Of a DNA stretch of 64,000 bases, positions 18,288 through 27,603 are shown piece by piece. This stretch comes from Solidesulfovibrio carbinolicus. GTDB lineage: Bacteria; Desulfobacterota; Desulfovibrionia; Desulfovibrionales; Desulfovibrionaceae. Position 1 is the first letter of the stretch, and every line of letters starts with the position of its first letter. Where the stretch lies: assembly GCF_004135975.1 (NCBI RefSeq), contig NZ_CP026538.1, positions 3,534,001 through 3,598,000 on the forward strand, read 5' to 3'. The translations under genes were made by a program, and so were the position numbers. The notes below the pieces were generated by a model. It saw only the letters and a program-made list of their open reading frames with translations. It searched no databases and was not told where the DNA came from.

Positions 18288-18823
18288 AGCCGCGTCCCTG
18301 ACAAAGGGAGGGGATGCTCCGGCGGCCGGGGGTGATGCCCCCCCCCGGACCCCCTCGACGGGAAAGGGGATAACGCATGGTTTGCCTTGATGGAACCCAC
18401 CGACTCGCCAAGCTTTCTGGGCGGCGGGCAGGCGGCTTTCGCCTCCCCGACAAAAAAATTTCGCCCTGACCGCCTGAAACTGACCAGCCAACTGGGACAG
18501 GACGCGACCTTGCCGCCGGCTGACGCAAATTTCGGACAAAGAATTGCTAACCACCCTGAATAATTACCTTAAGATCTCTACTTTCAGGCTCTGCAACAGG
18601 GACGACTCGCACAGCGTCCCATTTTTCAACCGCCCGCAATCGCCGAAATTTTTTATCCCGACAAGCTCGCCGGCCATATTTTCTATTGCGTAAATCCTCG
18701 TTCCAGGTATTGTCCCCCGAACCCAACAACGTGCATGATGCATTCGCCCCTCGGAACGCAGCGCAAGTTCATCCCGGACGACGAAATTAGCCCCATGCCA
18801 AATACCGGAGCCCAAGCCTAGCC
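18288..18823. other. Intergenic region before the RRM gene
   Basis: No convincing gene. A 16-bp G/C-rich string at 18317-18332 (CTCCGGCGGCCGGGGG) recurs exactly at 31360-31375 between pheS and pheT, a short dispersed element. The distal part is AT-richer and should hold the RRM gene promoter and 5' UTR. Confidence 0.5.
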
Positions 18824-19123
18824 ATGTCGAAGAAACTTTACGTCGGCAACCTGTCCTTCTCCTCCACCGAAGACGATGTCCGCAATCATTTCGCCTCTTA
18901 TGGCGAGGTGCTGAGCGTCAACCTCATCACCGACCGTGAAACCGGCCGCCTGCGCGGCTTCGGCTTTGTGGAAATGGACGACGCCGGCGCTGCCGCCGCC
19001 ATCCAGAACCTGGACGGCAAGGAACTCGGCGGTCGCACCCTGAAGGTCAACGAGGCCCAGGAAAAGCCCCGCTCCGGCGGCGGCGGCGGCGGTCGCGGCG
19101 GTTACGGCGGCGGACGCTGGTAG
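18824..19123 (+). CDS. RRM-domain RNA-binding protein (cold-inducible/Rbp type)
   Basis: 99 aa. A single RRM with RNP2 'LYVGNL' at residues 5-10 and RNP1 'RGFGFVEM' near residue 45, followed by a Gly/Arg-rich tail (GGGGGGRGGYGGGRW). Bacterial proteins of this shape bind RNA in the cytoplasm and are often cold-induced. The start ATG has GGAG rather far upstream. The gene stands alone with its own terminator. Confidence 0.92.
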   Translation: MSKKLYVGNLSFSSTEDDVRNHFASYGEVLSVNLITDRETGRLRGFGFVEMDDAGAAAAIQNLDGKELGGRTLKVNEAQEKPRSGGGGGGRGGYGGGRW

Positions 19124-19188
19124 TCCTTCGGTCCGGCGGCCGACGTCGGACACGGCGCTTTCGTAGCGCTGTCCTATAGCCTTTCCGA

Positions 19189-19216
19189 GGGCCGAGGTTT
19201 TGCCTCGGCCCTTTTT
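19189..19216 (+). terminator. Terminator of the RRM gene
   Basis: A 9-bp stem GGGCCGAGG / CCTCGGCCC followed by TTTTT. Confidence 0.88.
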
Positions 19217-19640
19217 CATTCCCTGGCCCGTTCGCCCGTCCCTTTGGCCTCCCGTGTTGTCAGGCCCCGGCGGCCTGATCCTCCCGCTTTGCGCCGCGGA
19301 CAGGCTCTGAATGCGCCCTTTTCCCCTCTCCCCCTGCCGCTTGCTCGCCCCCGCCCAGCCTTCCAACGGCAACGCACCGCCCGCAAAAACCGACATCGCA
19401 CCGCTGCACCACAGCGCGGCAAGCAATGCCGGGGAAGCCAGCCCCCCATCAATAAATTCATTTACAACAATATACCCTGCAATAGTTATGGCCGACATGA
19501 ACTCCTGCTTCAGCCCTCAAGGCCCTTTTATCTGCGTTGCAGCGTTTTCCCATAGAAGTCCTTGCTTCAGCCAACATGGCATGGCAAAAGAATTCTAGGT
19601 TGCAAAATCTGCACATCTGCGCCCCACCAAGGAGGATTCT
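19217..19640. other. Intergenic region before the Cache gene
   Basis: About 420 bp with no supported gene. AT-rich stretches near 19450-19500 could contain the promoter of the Cache/chemoreceptor pair; I could not fix a precise site. Confidence 0.45.
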
Positions 19641-20102
19641 ATGAAACGCCTGCTCGTTGTTGCTCTGTGCCTTGCCGTTATGGGGTTTGCCGCCACGGCC
19701 ATGGCCGAAGAGCGCGGCACCAAGGACGAAGCCGTGGCCATGGTGAAAAAAGCCGTGGCCGCCATCAAGGCCGACGGCAAGGACCAGACTTTTGCCGTCA
19801 TCAACACCCCGGGCGGCCCCTACCACGACCGCGACCTCTATGTCGTGGTCTACGACCTTTCCGGCAAATGCCTGGCCCATGGGGCCAATCCCAAGCAGAT
19901 CGGCAAGGATCTTCTGGAGCTGCGCGATCCCGACGGCAAGTTCTTCGTCAAGGAGCGCGTGGAAATGGCCAAGACCCAGCCCAGTTTCTGGCAGGACTAC
20001 AAGTTTCTCAATCCCGTGACCCGTCAGATCGAACCCAAGTCCATGTACCTGGAAAAGGTCGATGACATGCTGGTGGGCTGCGGCATCTACAAGCCGGCCT
20101 AA
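19641..20102 (+). CDS. Secreted single-Cache domain protein
   Basis: 153 aa with an N-terminal signal peptide ([22 protein letters not shown]) and one small Cache (sCache_2-like) domain: '[20 protein letters not shown]' and '[19 protein letters not shown]' are the typical ligand-pocket strands. AAGGAGG precedes the ATG. It would be a free periplasmic small-molecule binding protein. A chemoreceptor without its own Cache domain starts 37 bases downstream, so the Cache protein probably feeds that receptor. Confidence 0.85.
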   Translation: MKRLLVVALCLAVMGFAATAMAEERGTKDEAVAMVKKAVAAIKADGKDQTFAVINTPGGPYHDRDLYVVVYDLSGKCLAHGANPKQIGKDLLELRDPDGKFFVKERVEMAKTQPSFWQDYKFLNPVTRQIEPKSMYLEKVDDMLVGCGIYKPA

Positions 20103-20139
20103 CAGGCCCTTGCCTTTCCCCATGTTCGGGAGGACGCCA

Positions 20140-21918
20140 ATGAACGGTTTGTCCGTCGGCACGAGAATCATGACGGCGTTTCTGGTGATGGCGGCCATTG
20201 CCCTGGCTGTCGGCGCCGTGGGCTGGAGGGGGTTGTCGCGGACATCTGGCTCCATGGACGACATCGTGGCCAGGCGTTTGCCGGCCATCCCGGCGCTCAT
20301 GCGCGTCGGCGCGGGCCTGCGCGAAATCATCATCGCCCAGCGCACCCTGCTCATTCCCGGCATTGACAAGGCCGTGGCCGCCGAACAGGGGCGCGTCATG
20401 GACAAGGCTCGCGAGACCATGGCCCGGGCCATGGCCGAGGCGGTCGAACTGGCCGACGCCCCGGCCGAGCGGCAGCGCCTGGACGCCTTGCGCACCGTGC
20501 TCGACGCCGCGCAGAAGGGCAACGACGCCTTGCTGGGCAAAATTCGGGAATGGGAAAAGGATAAGAGCGACATCCTGGCCATGATGGACGTGCTGGCCAC
20601 GGCAACCGATCTGCGCGCCGTCCAGGCTGCGGTCCTAACGGCCCTGGACGAGGCCATCGCCGCCGCCGTGGCCGAATCCCGGCAAGTGGTGGACGCGGCC
20701 GAAAGCGTGGCCGCCGCCAGCACCCGCAACATCCTCATCGGCATGGCCGCTGGCGCGCTTCTGGCCCTGGGCTTCGGCGCGGCCCTGACCCGCATGATTA
20801 CCCGCCCTCTGGCCGCCGCCGTCACCTTTGCCGACAACATCAGCCGGGGCAATCTGGACGGCCCGCCGCCCCGGCGCGGCTGCGGCGAACTAGCCACCCT
20901 CGGCCTGGCCCTGACCCGCATGGCCGGCGAGATCCGCCGCCTCTTGGGCGAGGCCCGGCAAAAGACCGACGAGGCCGACGCCGCCGCCCAAAAGGCCCGA
21001 CACGCTGCCCAGGCCGTGGAAGAAGCCCGCAAGGGCTCGGTCGAGGCGACCCGGCGCGGCATCGCCCAGGCCGCTTCGGAAATCGAGCAGGTGGTGGCCG
21101 TGGTCACCTCGGCCTCGGAGCAGCTCGCCCGGCAAGTCGAGCTGACCCGCCAGGGCATGGAGAAACAGTCGCGCAGCTTGTCCGGCACCGAATCGGCCAT
21201 GGACGTCATGTCCCACACCATTGCCGGCGTGGCCGAGAACGCTTCCGTGGCCGCCCGTACGGCCGAAGACGCCCGGTCCAAGGCCCTGGAAGGCGAAAAC
21301 GTGGTGGGGGAAGTGGTGTCGGGCATCGACAAGGCCCAAAAGCTGGCCCTGGGGCTCAAACAGGATATGGCCGCCCTGGGCGGCCACGCTGAGGGCATCG
21401 GCCGGGTCATCGGCGTCATCAGTGAAATAGCCGACCAGACCAACCTGCTGGCCTTAAACGCCGCCATCGAGGCGGCCAGGGCCGGCGACGCCGGCCGGGG
21501 ATTTGCCGTGGTGGCCGACGAAGTGCGAAAGCTGGCCGAGAAGACCATGGTGGCCACCCGCGAGGTGGATGTGGCCGTGCGCGACATCCAGGCCGGGGCG
21601 CGCACCACCATCGACGGCGTGGACCAGGCCGTGGCCGCCATCGACGCCTCCACCAACCTGGCCGCCGCCTCGGGCCGCACCCTGGCCGACATCGTAGCCC
21701 TGATCGAGCGGGCCTCCCAGCAGGTCCAGGCCATCGCCGAAGCCTCTCGCAAGGAGGCCGCCGAGGGCGAGGAGATCGACCAGGCTGTGCGCGAACTGGC
21801 CGGCATTTCCCAGGAGACCGCCGAGGCCATGGGCCAGGCCAGCCGGGCCGTGGGCGAGCTGGCCGGCCAGGCCCACGTCCTGCAACAGCTGGTGGAGAAC
21901 ATGCAGCGCACCGGCTAG
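20140..21918 (+). CDS. Methyl-accepting chemotaxis protein, four-helix-bundle type
   Basis: 592 aa from the ATG at 20140 (GGGAGG in front). TM1 at residues ~9-29, a ~165-residue helical periplasmic domain, TM2 near 195-218, HAMP, then the long MA signalling helices with the conserved hairpin tip '[18 protein letters not shown]'. No C-terminal CheR-binding pentapeptide. The receptor signals to CheA/CheW. It is paired with the upstream periplasmic Cache protein, likely as receptor and ligand-binding partner. Confidence 0.93.
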   Translation: MNGLSVGTRIMTAFLVMAAIALAVGAVGWRGLSRTSGSMDDIVARRLPAIPALMRVGAGLREIIIAQRTLLIPGIDKAVAAEQGRVMDKARETMARAMAEAVELADAPAERQRLDALRTVLDAAQKGNDALLGKIREWEKDKSDILAMMDVLATATDLRAVQAAVLTALDEAIAAAVAESRQVVDAAESVAAASTRNILIGMAAGALLALGFGAALTRMITRPLAAAVTFADNISRGNLDGPPPRRGCGELATLGLALTRMAGEIRRLLGEARQKTDEADAAAQKARHAAQAVEEARKGSVEATRRGIAQAASEIEQVVAVVTSASEQLARQVELTRQGMEKQSRSLSGTESAMDVMSHTIAGVAENASVAARTAEDARSKALEGENVVGEVVSGIDKAQKLALGLKQDMAALGGHAEGIGRVIGVISEIADQTNLLALNAAIEAARAGDAGRGFAVVADEVRKLAEKTMVATREVDVAVRDIQAGARTTIDGVDQAVAAIDASTNLAAASGRTLADIVALIERASQQVQAIAEASRKEAAEGEEIDQAVRELAGISQETAEAMGQASRAVGELAGQAHVLQQLVENMQRTG

Positions 21919-21970
21919 GGGGTGCTTGCCGGCGCCATCGCAACAACAGCCTGCGCCCGCGCCAAACAAC

Positions 21971-22002
21971 AAAGGGCCGCTCCGTTGCCGGAGCGGCCCT
22001 TT
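21971..22002. terminator. Bidirectional terminator between chemoreceptor and glutamine synthetase
   Basis: A 13-bp stem AAAGGGCCGCTCC / GGAGCGGCCCTTT with a 6-nt loop, placed between convergent genes, with A and T ends serving both strands. Confidence 0.85.
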
Positions 22003-22023
22003 CCCATCCCGAAGGATTGGCAA

Positions 22024-24204
22024 TTAGCGGATGAACAGCATTTCCTGGTAGCTCGGCAGCGACCACAGGTCGTCGGCCACCACGGCTTCCAGGGCGTCGG
22101 CCACGGCGCGCACTTCGTTCATGGCCGGCAGGACCGTGCAGCACATGTGCTTGGCTTCGGCCAGGGCGCCGTCGGCCGTGTGCTCCATGATCTTTTCCAG
22201 CTCGGCGGTTTTGGTCTGGAGGTCGCGCAGCTTGGCCGTGACGCACTCCAGGGTGTCCATCTTGTAGTCGTGGCCGATGGCCTTGAGGTTGGCGCAAGCG
22301 GCGGCCAGTTCGCTCTGGTAGCGCATGGCGGCCGGGAAGATGATGGTCTTGGCCATGCGCACGACCAGATTGGCTTCGGTCTGGATGGTCTTGACGTACT
22401 GCTCGAGGTAGATCTCCTCGCGGGACTTCAGTTCGGCCTCGCTGAAGATGCCGTAGGTGGTGAAGAGCTTGACCACCTCGGGGCTGGAGATGACCGGCAG
22501 GGCGTCGGGCGTGGTCTTGAGGTTGGGCAGGCCGCGCTTGGCCGCTTCGGCGTGCCATTCCTCGGAGTAGCCGTCGCCGTTGAAGACGACCGCGTCGTGT
22601 TCCTTGATGATTTCCTGGATCACGCTCTGCACGGCCGCGTTGAGCTTGGCCGGATCGCCGCCGGTGGCGGCTTCGAGCTTGGTGGCGATGTAGTCCAGGG
22701 ACTCGGCCATCATGGCGTTAAGGGCCACCTGGGAACCGGCGATGGACTGGCTGGAGCCCACGGCGCGGAACTCGAAGCGGTTGCCAGTGAAGGCAAAGGG
22801 GCTGGTGCGGTTGCGGTCGCCCGGATCCATGGGCAGCGGCGGCAGGGTGTCGACGCCGACGCTCATGACGCCCTTCTGTTTGGAGCCTTCGACCTTGCCC
22901 TTTTTGATCTGCTCGAAGACGTCGGTGAGCTGCTCGCCGAGGTAGACGGACATGATGGCCGGCGGGGCCTCGTTGGCGCCCAGGCGATGGTCGTTGGACG
23001 GCGTGGCCACGGTGGCGCGCAAAAGCCCCCCGAACTTGTGGACGGCGCGGATGGCGGCGGCGCAGAAGACCAGGAACTGGGCGTTCTCATGCGGGGTGTC
23101 GCCCGGATCGTACAGGCTGCCGAGTTCGGCGTTGCCGATGGAGTAGTTGAGGTGCTTGCCCGAGCCGTTGATGCCGGCAAAGGGCTTTTCGTGCAGCAGG
23201 CAGATCATGCCGTAGCGCTTGGCCACGGTGCGAAGCACCGTCATGACCATCTGATTGTGGTCGGTGGCCAGGTTGCCGGTCTCGAAGATCGGGGCGATCT
23301 CGAACTGGCTGGGGGCTACTTCGTTGTGGCGGGTCTTGACCGGGACGCCGAGCTTGTACAGCTCGCGCTCGACTTCCATCATGAAGGACAGCACCCGGCG
23401 GGGGATGACGCCGAAGTATTGGTCCTCGAACTCCTGGCCCTTGGCCGGCTTGGCGCCGAACAAGGTCCGGCCGGCGATCAGCAGGTCGGGGCGGGAGAAG
23501 ACGAAGTTGCGGTCAATGAGGAAGTACTCCTGCTCGGGGCCGGCAAAGGAACCCACGGGCAGCTTGGTCTCGACGCCGAACAGCTGGAGCACCCGTTTGG
23601 CCTGCTTGTTGAGCGCCTGGGTGGAGCGCAAAAGCGGGGTCTTCTTATCCAGGGCCTCGCCGGTCCAGGACACGAAGGCGGTGGGGATGCACAGGAAGGT
23701 GCCGTTGGGATTTTCCAGGATGTAGGCCGGGCTGGTCACGTCCCAGGCAGTGTAGCCGCGGGCTTCAAAGGTGGAGCGCAGGCCGCCGGAGGGGAAGCTC
23801 GAGGCGTCGGGCTCGCCCTGGATCAGCAGTTTGCCGGAGAACTCGGCAATGGCGCCGCCCTTGCCGTCGGGCACCAGGAAGGAGTCGTGCTTTTCAGCGG
23901 TCAGGCCGGTGAGCGGATAGAACACGTGGGTGAAGTGGGTGGCCCCGCGCTCGATGGCCCAGTCCTTCATGGTGTTGGCCACGGTGTCGGCGATGGAGGC
24001 GTCCAGCTTTTCGCCAAGCTCGATGGTCTTTTTGAGCGATTTGTAGACATGCTTGGGCAGACGCTCGCGCATGACCTTGTCGCTAAAGACGTTGCAGCCG
24101 AACACGTCGGTGGGCTTGGTCTCGCTGAAATTGAGAGGGGCATGGGCCGGCTTATAGCCGATGATCGCCGAAATCGCGTCCAGACGAGCTTTGATTCCGC
24201 TCAT
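22024..24204 (-). CDS. glnN: Type III glutamine synthetase
   Basis: 726 aa from the ATG at 24204 (AGAGGA in front; an upstream ATG at 24219 has no site). Length and motifs fit the GSIII family and not GSI (~470 aa): '[14 protein letters not shown]' and '[11 protein letters not shown]' at the active site, '[16 protein letters not shown]' in the N-terminal part. It makes glutamine from glutamate, ammonia and ATP in the cytoplasm. No PII or ammonium transporter gene is adjacent. It is monocistronic between a MerR regulator upstream and a convergent chemoreceptor. Confidence 0.93.
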   Translation of the reverse strand: MSGIKARLDAISAIIGYKPAHAPLNFSETKPTDVFGCNVFSDKVMRERLPKHVYKSLKKTIELGEKLDASIADTVANTMKDWAIERGATHFTHVFYPLTGLTAEKHDSFLVPDGKGGAIAEFSGKLLIQGEPDASSFPSGGLRSTFEARGYTAWDVTSPAYILENPNGTFLCIPTAFVSWTGEALDKKTPLLRSTQALNKQAKRVLQLFGVETKLPVGSFAGPEQEYFLIDRNFVFSRPDLLIAGRTLFGAKPAKGQEFEDQYFGVIPRRVLSFMMEVERELYKLGVPVKTRHNEVAPSQFEIAPIFETGNLATDHNQMVMTVLRTVAKRYGMICLLHEKPFAGINGSGKHLNYSIGNAELGSLYDPGDTPHENAQFLVFCAAAIRAVHKFGGLLRATVATPSNDHRLGANEAPPAIMSVYLGEQLTDVFEQIKKGKVEGSKQKGVMSVGVDTLPPLPMDPGDRNRTSPFAFTGNRFEFRAVGSSQSIAGSQVALNAMMAESLDYIATKLEAATGGDPAKLNAAVQSVIQEIIKEHDAVVFNGDGYSEEWHAEAAKRGLPNLKTTPDALPVISSPEVVKLFTTYGIFSEAELKSREEIYLEQYVKTIQTEANLVVRMAKTIIFPAAMRYQSELAAACANLKAIGHDYKMDTLECVTAKLRDLQTKTAELEKIMEHTADGALAEAKHMCCTVLPAMNEVRAVADALEAVVADDLWSLPSYQEMLFIR

Positions 24205-24545
24205 AGAGTCCTCTTGCATGTGTTAAGCGGGTTACACGTCAGGCCGTCCGAGCGCCTGCCCGCCGGGTTTGGCGCGATGTCGCGCCTGGGTCCGGCAATA
24301 TGGCAGGGCCGTGTCGGGCGGCCCGTTGCCGAAAAGGGCGTTCCCTCATCTTATGCCCTGTCCGGACTGAAAATTTCCACCTCTCGCCACGTCTGCGGTC
24401 ACTCTCCATCCACAGACGCGCGAACTAGCAATAATGTAAAACCCAAGCCCCGTCCATAGCCAAAACGCTCCAAAAGCAGCGTCCAGGACAGCCATACCGG
24501 CGATTGCGCCCGGCCGCGCAATTGAAACAATTGTGTCAATCGGCT
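24205..24545. other. Intergenic region upstream of glutamine synthetase
   Basis: About 340 bp holding the glnN promoter and the 3' end of the MerR unit. A short CAATTG-N3-CAATTG repeat follows the MerR stop. No gene and no riboswitch recognised. Confidence 0.4.
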
Positions 24546-24872
24546 TCAGGACGTCCCGAAACGCGGCCGGTCGCCGTCGTCGAGCAGACGCCGGATGTCC
24601 CGCAGCTCGTCATAGACCTGGCGCAGCACCGTCGCCTCGCGGTCGGGGCCGGCCAGACGGCGACGCGCCCCGTCGATGGTGAGTTTTTCTTCGTAGAGAA
24701 GGGTCTTGATGGTCGATAGCAGACAGAGATGTTCGTCGGTGTAAAGCCGCTGCCCTTTTTTGGTGCGCACCGGAACGAGCTGAGGAAATTCCGTCTCCCA
24801 AAAGCGCAGAACAAAGGGCTTAAGCCCCGTAATATCGGCGACTTCACCAATCTTGTAGGTCTTTTGGCTCAT
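24546..24872 (-). CDS. MerR-family transcriptional regulator
   Basis: 108 aa. N-terminal MerR winged HTH: 'YKIGEVADITGLKPFVLRFWETEFPQL' (residues 6-32), 'GQRLYTDEHLCLLSTIKTLLYEEKLTIDGARRRL'. Only a short C-terminal helix follows, with no effector domain and no metal-binding Cys, so it resembles the small MlrA/HspR-like group. Target unknown. Confidence 0.88.
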   Translation of the reverse strand: MSQKTYKIGEVADITGLKPFVLRFWETEFPQLVPVRTKKGQRLYTDEHLCLLSTIKTLLYEEKLTIDGARRRLAGPDREATVLRQVYDELRDIRRLLDDGDRPRFGTS

Positions 24873-25400
24873 GCCCGGCCAACATGCGCCAAGCCCGCCC
24901 CCGGGTCAAGCCCGGCCAGCCTGACCTTTCCGAACTGGCAAACGACTCCCCAGGCCGATGGCGACCGGCCGTCACGTTCTTTCACCCGTCTGCCCGCAAA
25001 CCAGGACGGCTGGTTCGGCCGCCAAGGTCAATTTGCGTCGCATCATGGTTTTCCTCGCTTGTGGCTTGGGGTTTGACGGCGCGCCTGCCGTCCCGGTCAC
25101 GAACCCGAAAGTCGGGAAGCCGGACCGGCTCGGCGTCGAACGTCTCGTTGCCCATGATACGCGCCGCCGCGCCTCACCCCCCAGGCGCGCGCACGGTCCT
25201 GCGTCCAGCCGATGGGCAGCCCCCAATGCGCTGCGACCAGCCGCGTACGCCGCCCCATCCCACCGCCTGGCATCCAACGGCCCGCCGCAGACTTTCGCCA
25301 GATGACCGCAAAAGCAGGCGGGGGATTTCCCCGGCCTGACCGTATCATCCCCAAAGACCGCCCCGTGGCGGCCATAAAGCACCCAAACGAGGACATGCCC
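24873..25400. other. Intergenic region, no supported gene
   Basis: About 530 bp; open frames here are GC-skew artefacts without ribosome-binding sites. It probably holds divergent promoters for the MerR gene and the exported Cys-rich protein. Confidence 0.4.
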
Positions 25401-25706
25401 ATGCCAATCGTTTTCCAAGCCCGCGCCCTGGCCGGCCTGCCCAAAACCCTGGCCGCCGCCGTCGCCCTGGCCGGCTGCCTGACCGTCGCCGGGCCGGCTA
25501 CGGCCCAGCAGCCCGCCCCGGCCGCCGGCCAGGCGCTCAAGGAGGCCTGCAAAGGCGACTACAAAACCCTGTGTTCCGAGGTGCAGCCAGGCGGCGGACG
25601 CATTGTCGCCTGCCTCAAACAGCAGGCCGACAAGCTTTCGCCCGGCTGCAAGCAGGCCTTGACGGCGGCCCAGTCAGCCAAGCAGGCTGCCGGAGCCAAG
25701 CAGTAA
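25401..25706 (+). CDS. Exported small protein with a cysteine-rich repeat
   Basis: 101 aa from the ATG at 25401 (GAGG eight bases upstream; another ATG lies six bases earlier). A signal peptide with a long hydrophobic stretch ends near 'GPATAQQ'. The mature part carries 'CKGDYKTLCSEVQPGGGRIVACL' and 'LSPGCKQAL', i.e. four Cys spaced as in the Cys-rich repeat of PF00839 (FGFR Golgi-apparatus repeat). It is probably periplasmic with disulfides. Function unknown; it precedes the ECF sigma operon by 100 bp. Confidence 0.72.
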   Translation: MPIVFQARALAGLPKTLAAAVALAGCLTVAGPATAQQPAPAAGQALKEACKGDYKTLCSEVQPGGGRIVACLKQQADKLSPGCKQALTAAQSAKQAAGAKQ

Positions 25707-25806
25707 CACGCACCCGCCCACGCAAGGCCGCAAGCCCGGCGCGGGCGGCCTGGGGCGACCCGGACACGGCCCGCCCCAGCGCAACCTCAAGGCCCGGACA
25801 AGCACC

Positions 25807-26436
25807 GTGGAAAAATGCTGGCCCTTTGGCGGCTTGCTGCCGCTGCCCCGCCGCCCGGCCGCGCCGCCGGCCCGGGACTACGCCGGGGCCGACGACGACG
25901 CCCTGGCCGTCTGGGCCGGCAGCGGCGACCGCCGGGCTTTCGACGCCCTGGTCCTGCGCCACGGGGCTTTTGCCCTGCGGGTGGCCACCCGGCTGACCCG
26001 CGACGCGACCGTTGCCGAGGATCTAGCCCAGGAAGCCTTTGTGCGGGCCTGGAAGGCCATCGGCCGCTTCGATCCGCAGCGTGCCCGGCTGACCACCTGG
26101 TTGTATCGCATCGTGGCCAACCTCTGCCGCGACCACCAGCGTCGGGCGCGGCCCGAGGCCCTGCCCGACGGGTTCGATCCGGCCGATCCGGCCGCCGGCG
26201 CGGAGGAACGTCTCGTTGCCGGCCAGCAGGCCAGGGCCATGGCCGCCGCCCTGGCCGAACTGCCGGACCGGCAACGCACGGCCCTGGCCCTGGTCTACGA
26301 GGAAGGCCTGTCCGGGGCCGAAGCGGCCAAGGCCCTGGGCGTTTCGGCCAAGGCCGTGGAACGGCTGCTGGCCCGGGGCCGCCAGTTTTTGCGCACCCGG
26401 CTGGCCGACGCGGCCGGCCAAGGAGGTCCGCCATGA
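25807..26436 (+). CDS. ECF-type sigma-70 factor
   Basis: 209 aa with a GTG start. Sigma region 2 is present ('AFDALVLRHGAFALRVATRLTRD', 'EDLAQEAFVRAWKAIGRFD', 'LTTWLYRIVANLCRDHQRR') and region 4 ('LPDRQRTALALVYEEGLSGAEAAKALG', 'SAKAVERLLARGRQFLR'). Its stop overlaps the next ATG. It directs RNA polymerase to a stress regulon. The following small membrane protein and CpxP-like sensor suggest envelope or metal stress. Confidence 0.92.
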   Translation: MEKCWPFGGLLPLPRRPAAPPARDYAGADDDALAVWAGSGDRRAFDALVLRHGAFALRVATRLTRDATVAEDLAQEAFVRAWKAIGRFDPQRARLTTWLYRIVANLCRDHQRRARPEALPDGFDPADPAAGAEERLVAGQQARAMAAALAELPDRQRTALALVYEEGLSGAEAAKALGVSAKAVERLLARGRQFLRTRLADAAGQGGPP

Positions 26437-26906
26437 TGCCCCTGTCGCGCTTTGCCGCCCTGGCCGACAGCTACGGCGGCGATATCGGCCGCTGGCCCGA
26501 AATCTTCCGGGACGAGGCCCGGGCCCTGGCCGCCGCCTCGGCCCAGGCCCGCGCCCGGCTGGCCGAGGCCGCCCGCCTGGACGCGGCGCTTATGGCCGGC
26601 AGCCGCCGCGCCCTCGAAACGCTTTTGCCCCCGGGGGCCGAGGACGCGGCCGTGGCCCGGCTTCGCCGGGGCGTCGCCGGGCGCATTGCCGCGACGTCCC
26701 TGGCGACGACTGCGCCCTGGGCCGGCTGGCTGGCCCGGCTGGCCGACCGGCTGCCTGGCCTGCCGCGTCTGGCCGGGCTGGCCACGGCCGGCGGCGTCGC
26801 GGTCATGGCCGGGCTGCTGGTCGGCGCGCTCACCGTGGCCCAACCCGATGGCGACGCGCTGGTGTCGCTTATGCAACCCACGCCCCTTGCCGTTTTTATC
26901 GAATAA
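26433..26906 (+). CDS. Putative anti-sigma factor (single-pass membrane protein)
   Basis: 157 aa starting at the ATG overlapping the sigma factor stop, with AGGAGG in front. The N-terminal ~100 residues are soluble and helical, followed by one hydrophobic segment near residues 112-135 (GLATAGGVAVMAGLLVGALTV) and a short periplasmic tail. The position after an ECF sigma gene and the topology fit an anti-sigma factor, but no zinc-type HxxxCxxC motif is present and the call rests mainly on context. Confidence 0.6.
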   Translation: MMPLSRFAALADSYGGDIGRWPEIFRDEARALAAASAQARARLAEAARLDAALMAGSRRALETLLPPGAEDAAVARLRRGVAGRIAATSLATTAPWAGWLARLADRLPGLPRLAGLATAGGVAVMAGLLVGALTVAQPDGDALVSLMQPTPLAVFIE

Positions 26907-26916
26907 CGAGGCCGCC

Positions 26917-27381
26917 ATGGACGTCACACCCAATCCCCCGAGCGGCTGGCGGCGCTTCGTCCTGCCCTGCTCGCTGCTCCTGAATTTGTTTTTGGTCGCG
27001 GTCATCGGCGGCCGGCTGCTCTACGGCCGGGTCGAACGCCTGGACGGGGCCAACATGCTCTCTCGCCTGACGAGCCGGGCCGAAGCCGTGCTGCCGGCAG
27101 GCGAAGCCAAGGCCTTCAAGGACGTCATCGCCCGCGACGCGCAACGCTTTGCCAAAACCCGACAACAACTCGGCGCGGCCAGGGCCGAGCTGGTACGCCA
27201 AGTGGTGGCCGACCCGTACGACAAGAAAGCCACCGGCCAGGCGCTTTTGGCCTGGAAAGCCGCCTGGGACAGCTTTGCCGCCGATTTCAGCGACACCCTG
27301 GTGGACGCCCTGGGGCAAGTCTCCCCCGAAGGCCGCCGCAAACTCATCGCCGGCCGGTTCGGCAAGCCGGCCAAGGACTAG
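26917..27381 (+). CDS. Periplasmic metal-sensor/CpxP-like protein (Metal_resist type)
   Basis: 154 aa. One N-terminal membrane anchor (residues ~13-33) and a helical periplasmic domain with 'AFKDVIARDAQRFAKTRQQLGAARAELVRQV' and 'FSDTLVDALGQVSPEGRRKLIAGRF', as in Spy/CpxP/CnrX-like heavy-metal resistance proteins. The gene starts 10 bases after the previous one. With the ECF sigma and anti-sigma genes it forms a CnrYXH-like module: signal sensing in the periplasm, release of the sigma factor. Confidence 0.78.
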   Translation: MDVTPNPPSGWRRFVLPCSLLLNLFLVAVIGGRLLYGRVERLDGANMLSRLTSRAEAVLPAGEAKAFKDVIARDAQRFAKTRQQLGAARAELVRQVVADPYDKKATGQALLAWKAAWDSFAADFSDTLVDALGQVSPEGRRKLIAGRFGKPAKD

Positions 27382-27423
27382 CCGGGCGACAACGAGGAGG
27401 TGAACGCGACACCCCTCTTGCGC

Positions 27424-27471
27424 CACGGCCCGCGCCCTCCCGAAACAGCGACGGCGCGGGCCGTGTTGTTT
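27424..27471 (+). terminator. Terminator of the ECF sigma operon
   Basis: A 13-bp stem CACGGCCCGCGCC / GGCGCGGGCCGTG followed by TTGTTT. Confidence 0.82.
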
Positions 27472-27603
27472 GGGCGGCATGCGCCCACCCCGCCCTGGCA
27501 GCTCCCTTTGGTTGTTTGCCAAAATGGGAAGAATCTGCCATGACGCAAGGCGTCCGCCATATCCTGCCCCCTGCTTGCCGCTCCGCGAGAACCTCAATCC
27601 AGC

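Noticed and set aside
18564-18815. 83-aa minus-strand frame before the RRM gene
   Set aside because: Starts close to the RRM start on the other strand, no ribosome-binding site, no family; a chance frame in a leader region cannot be excluded.
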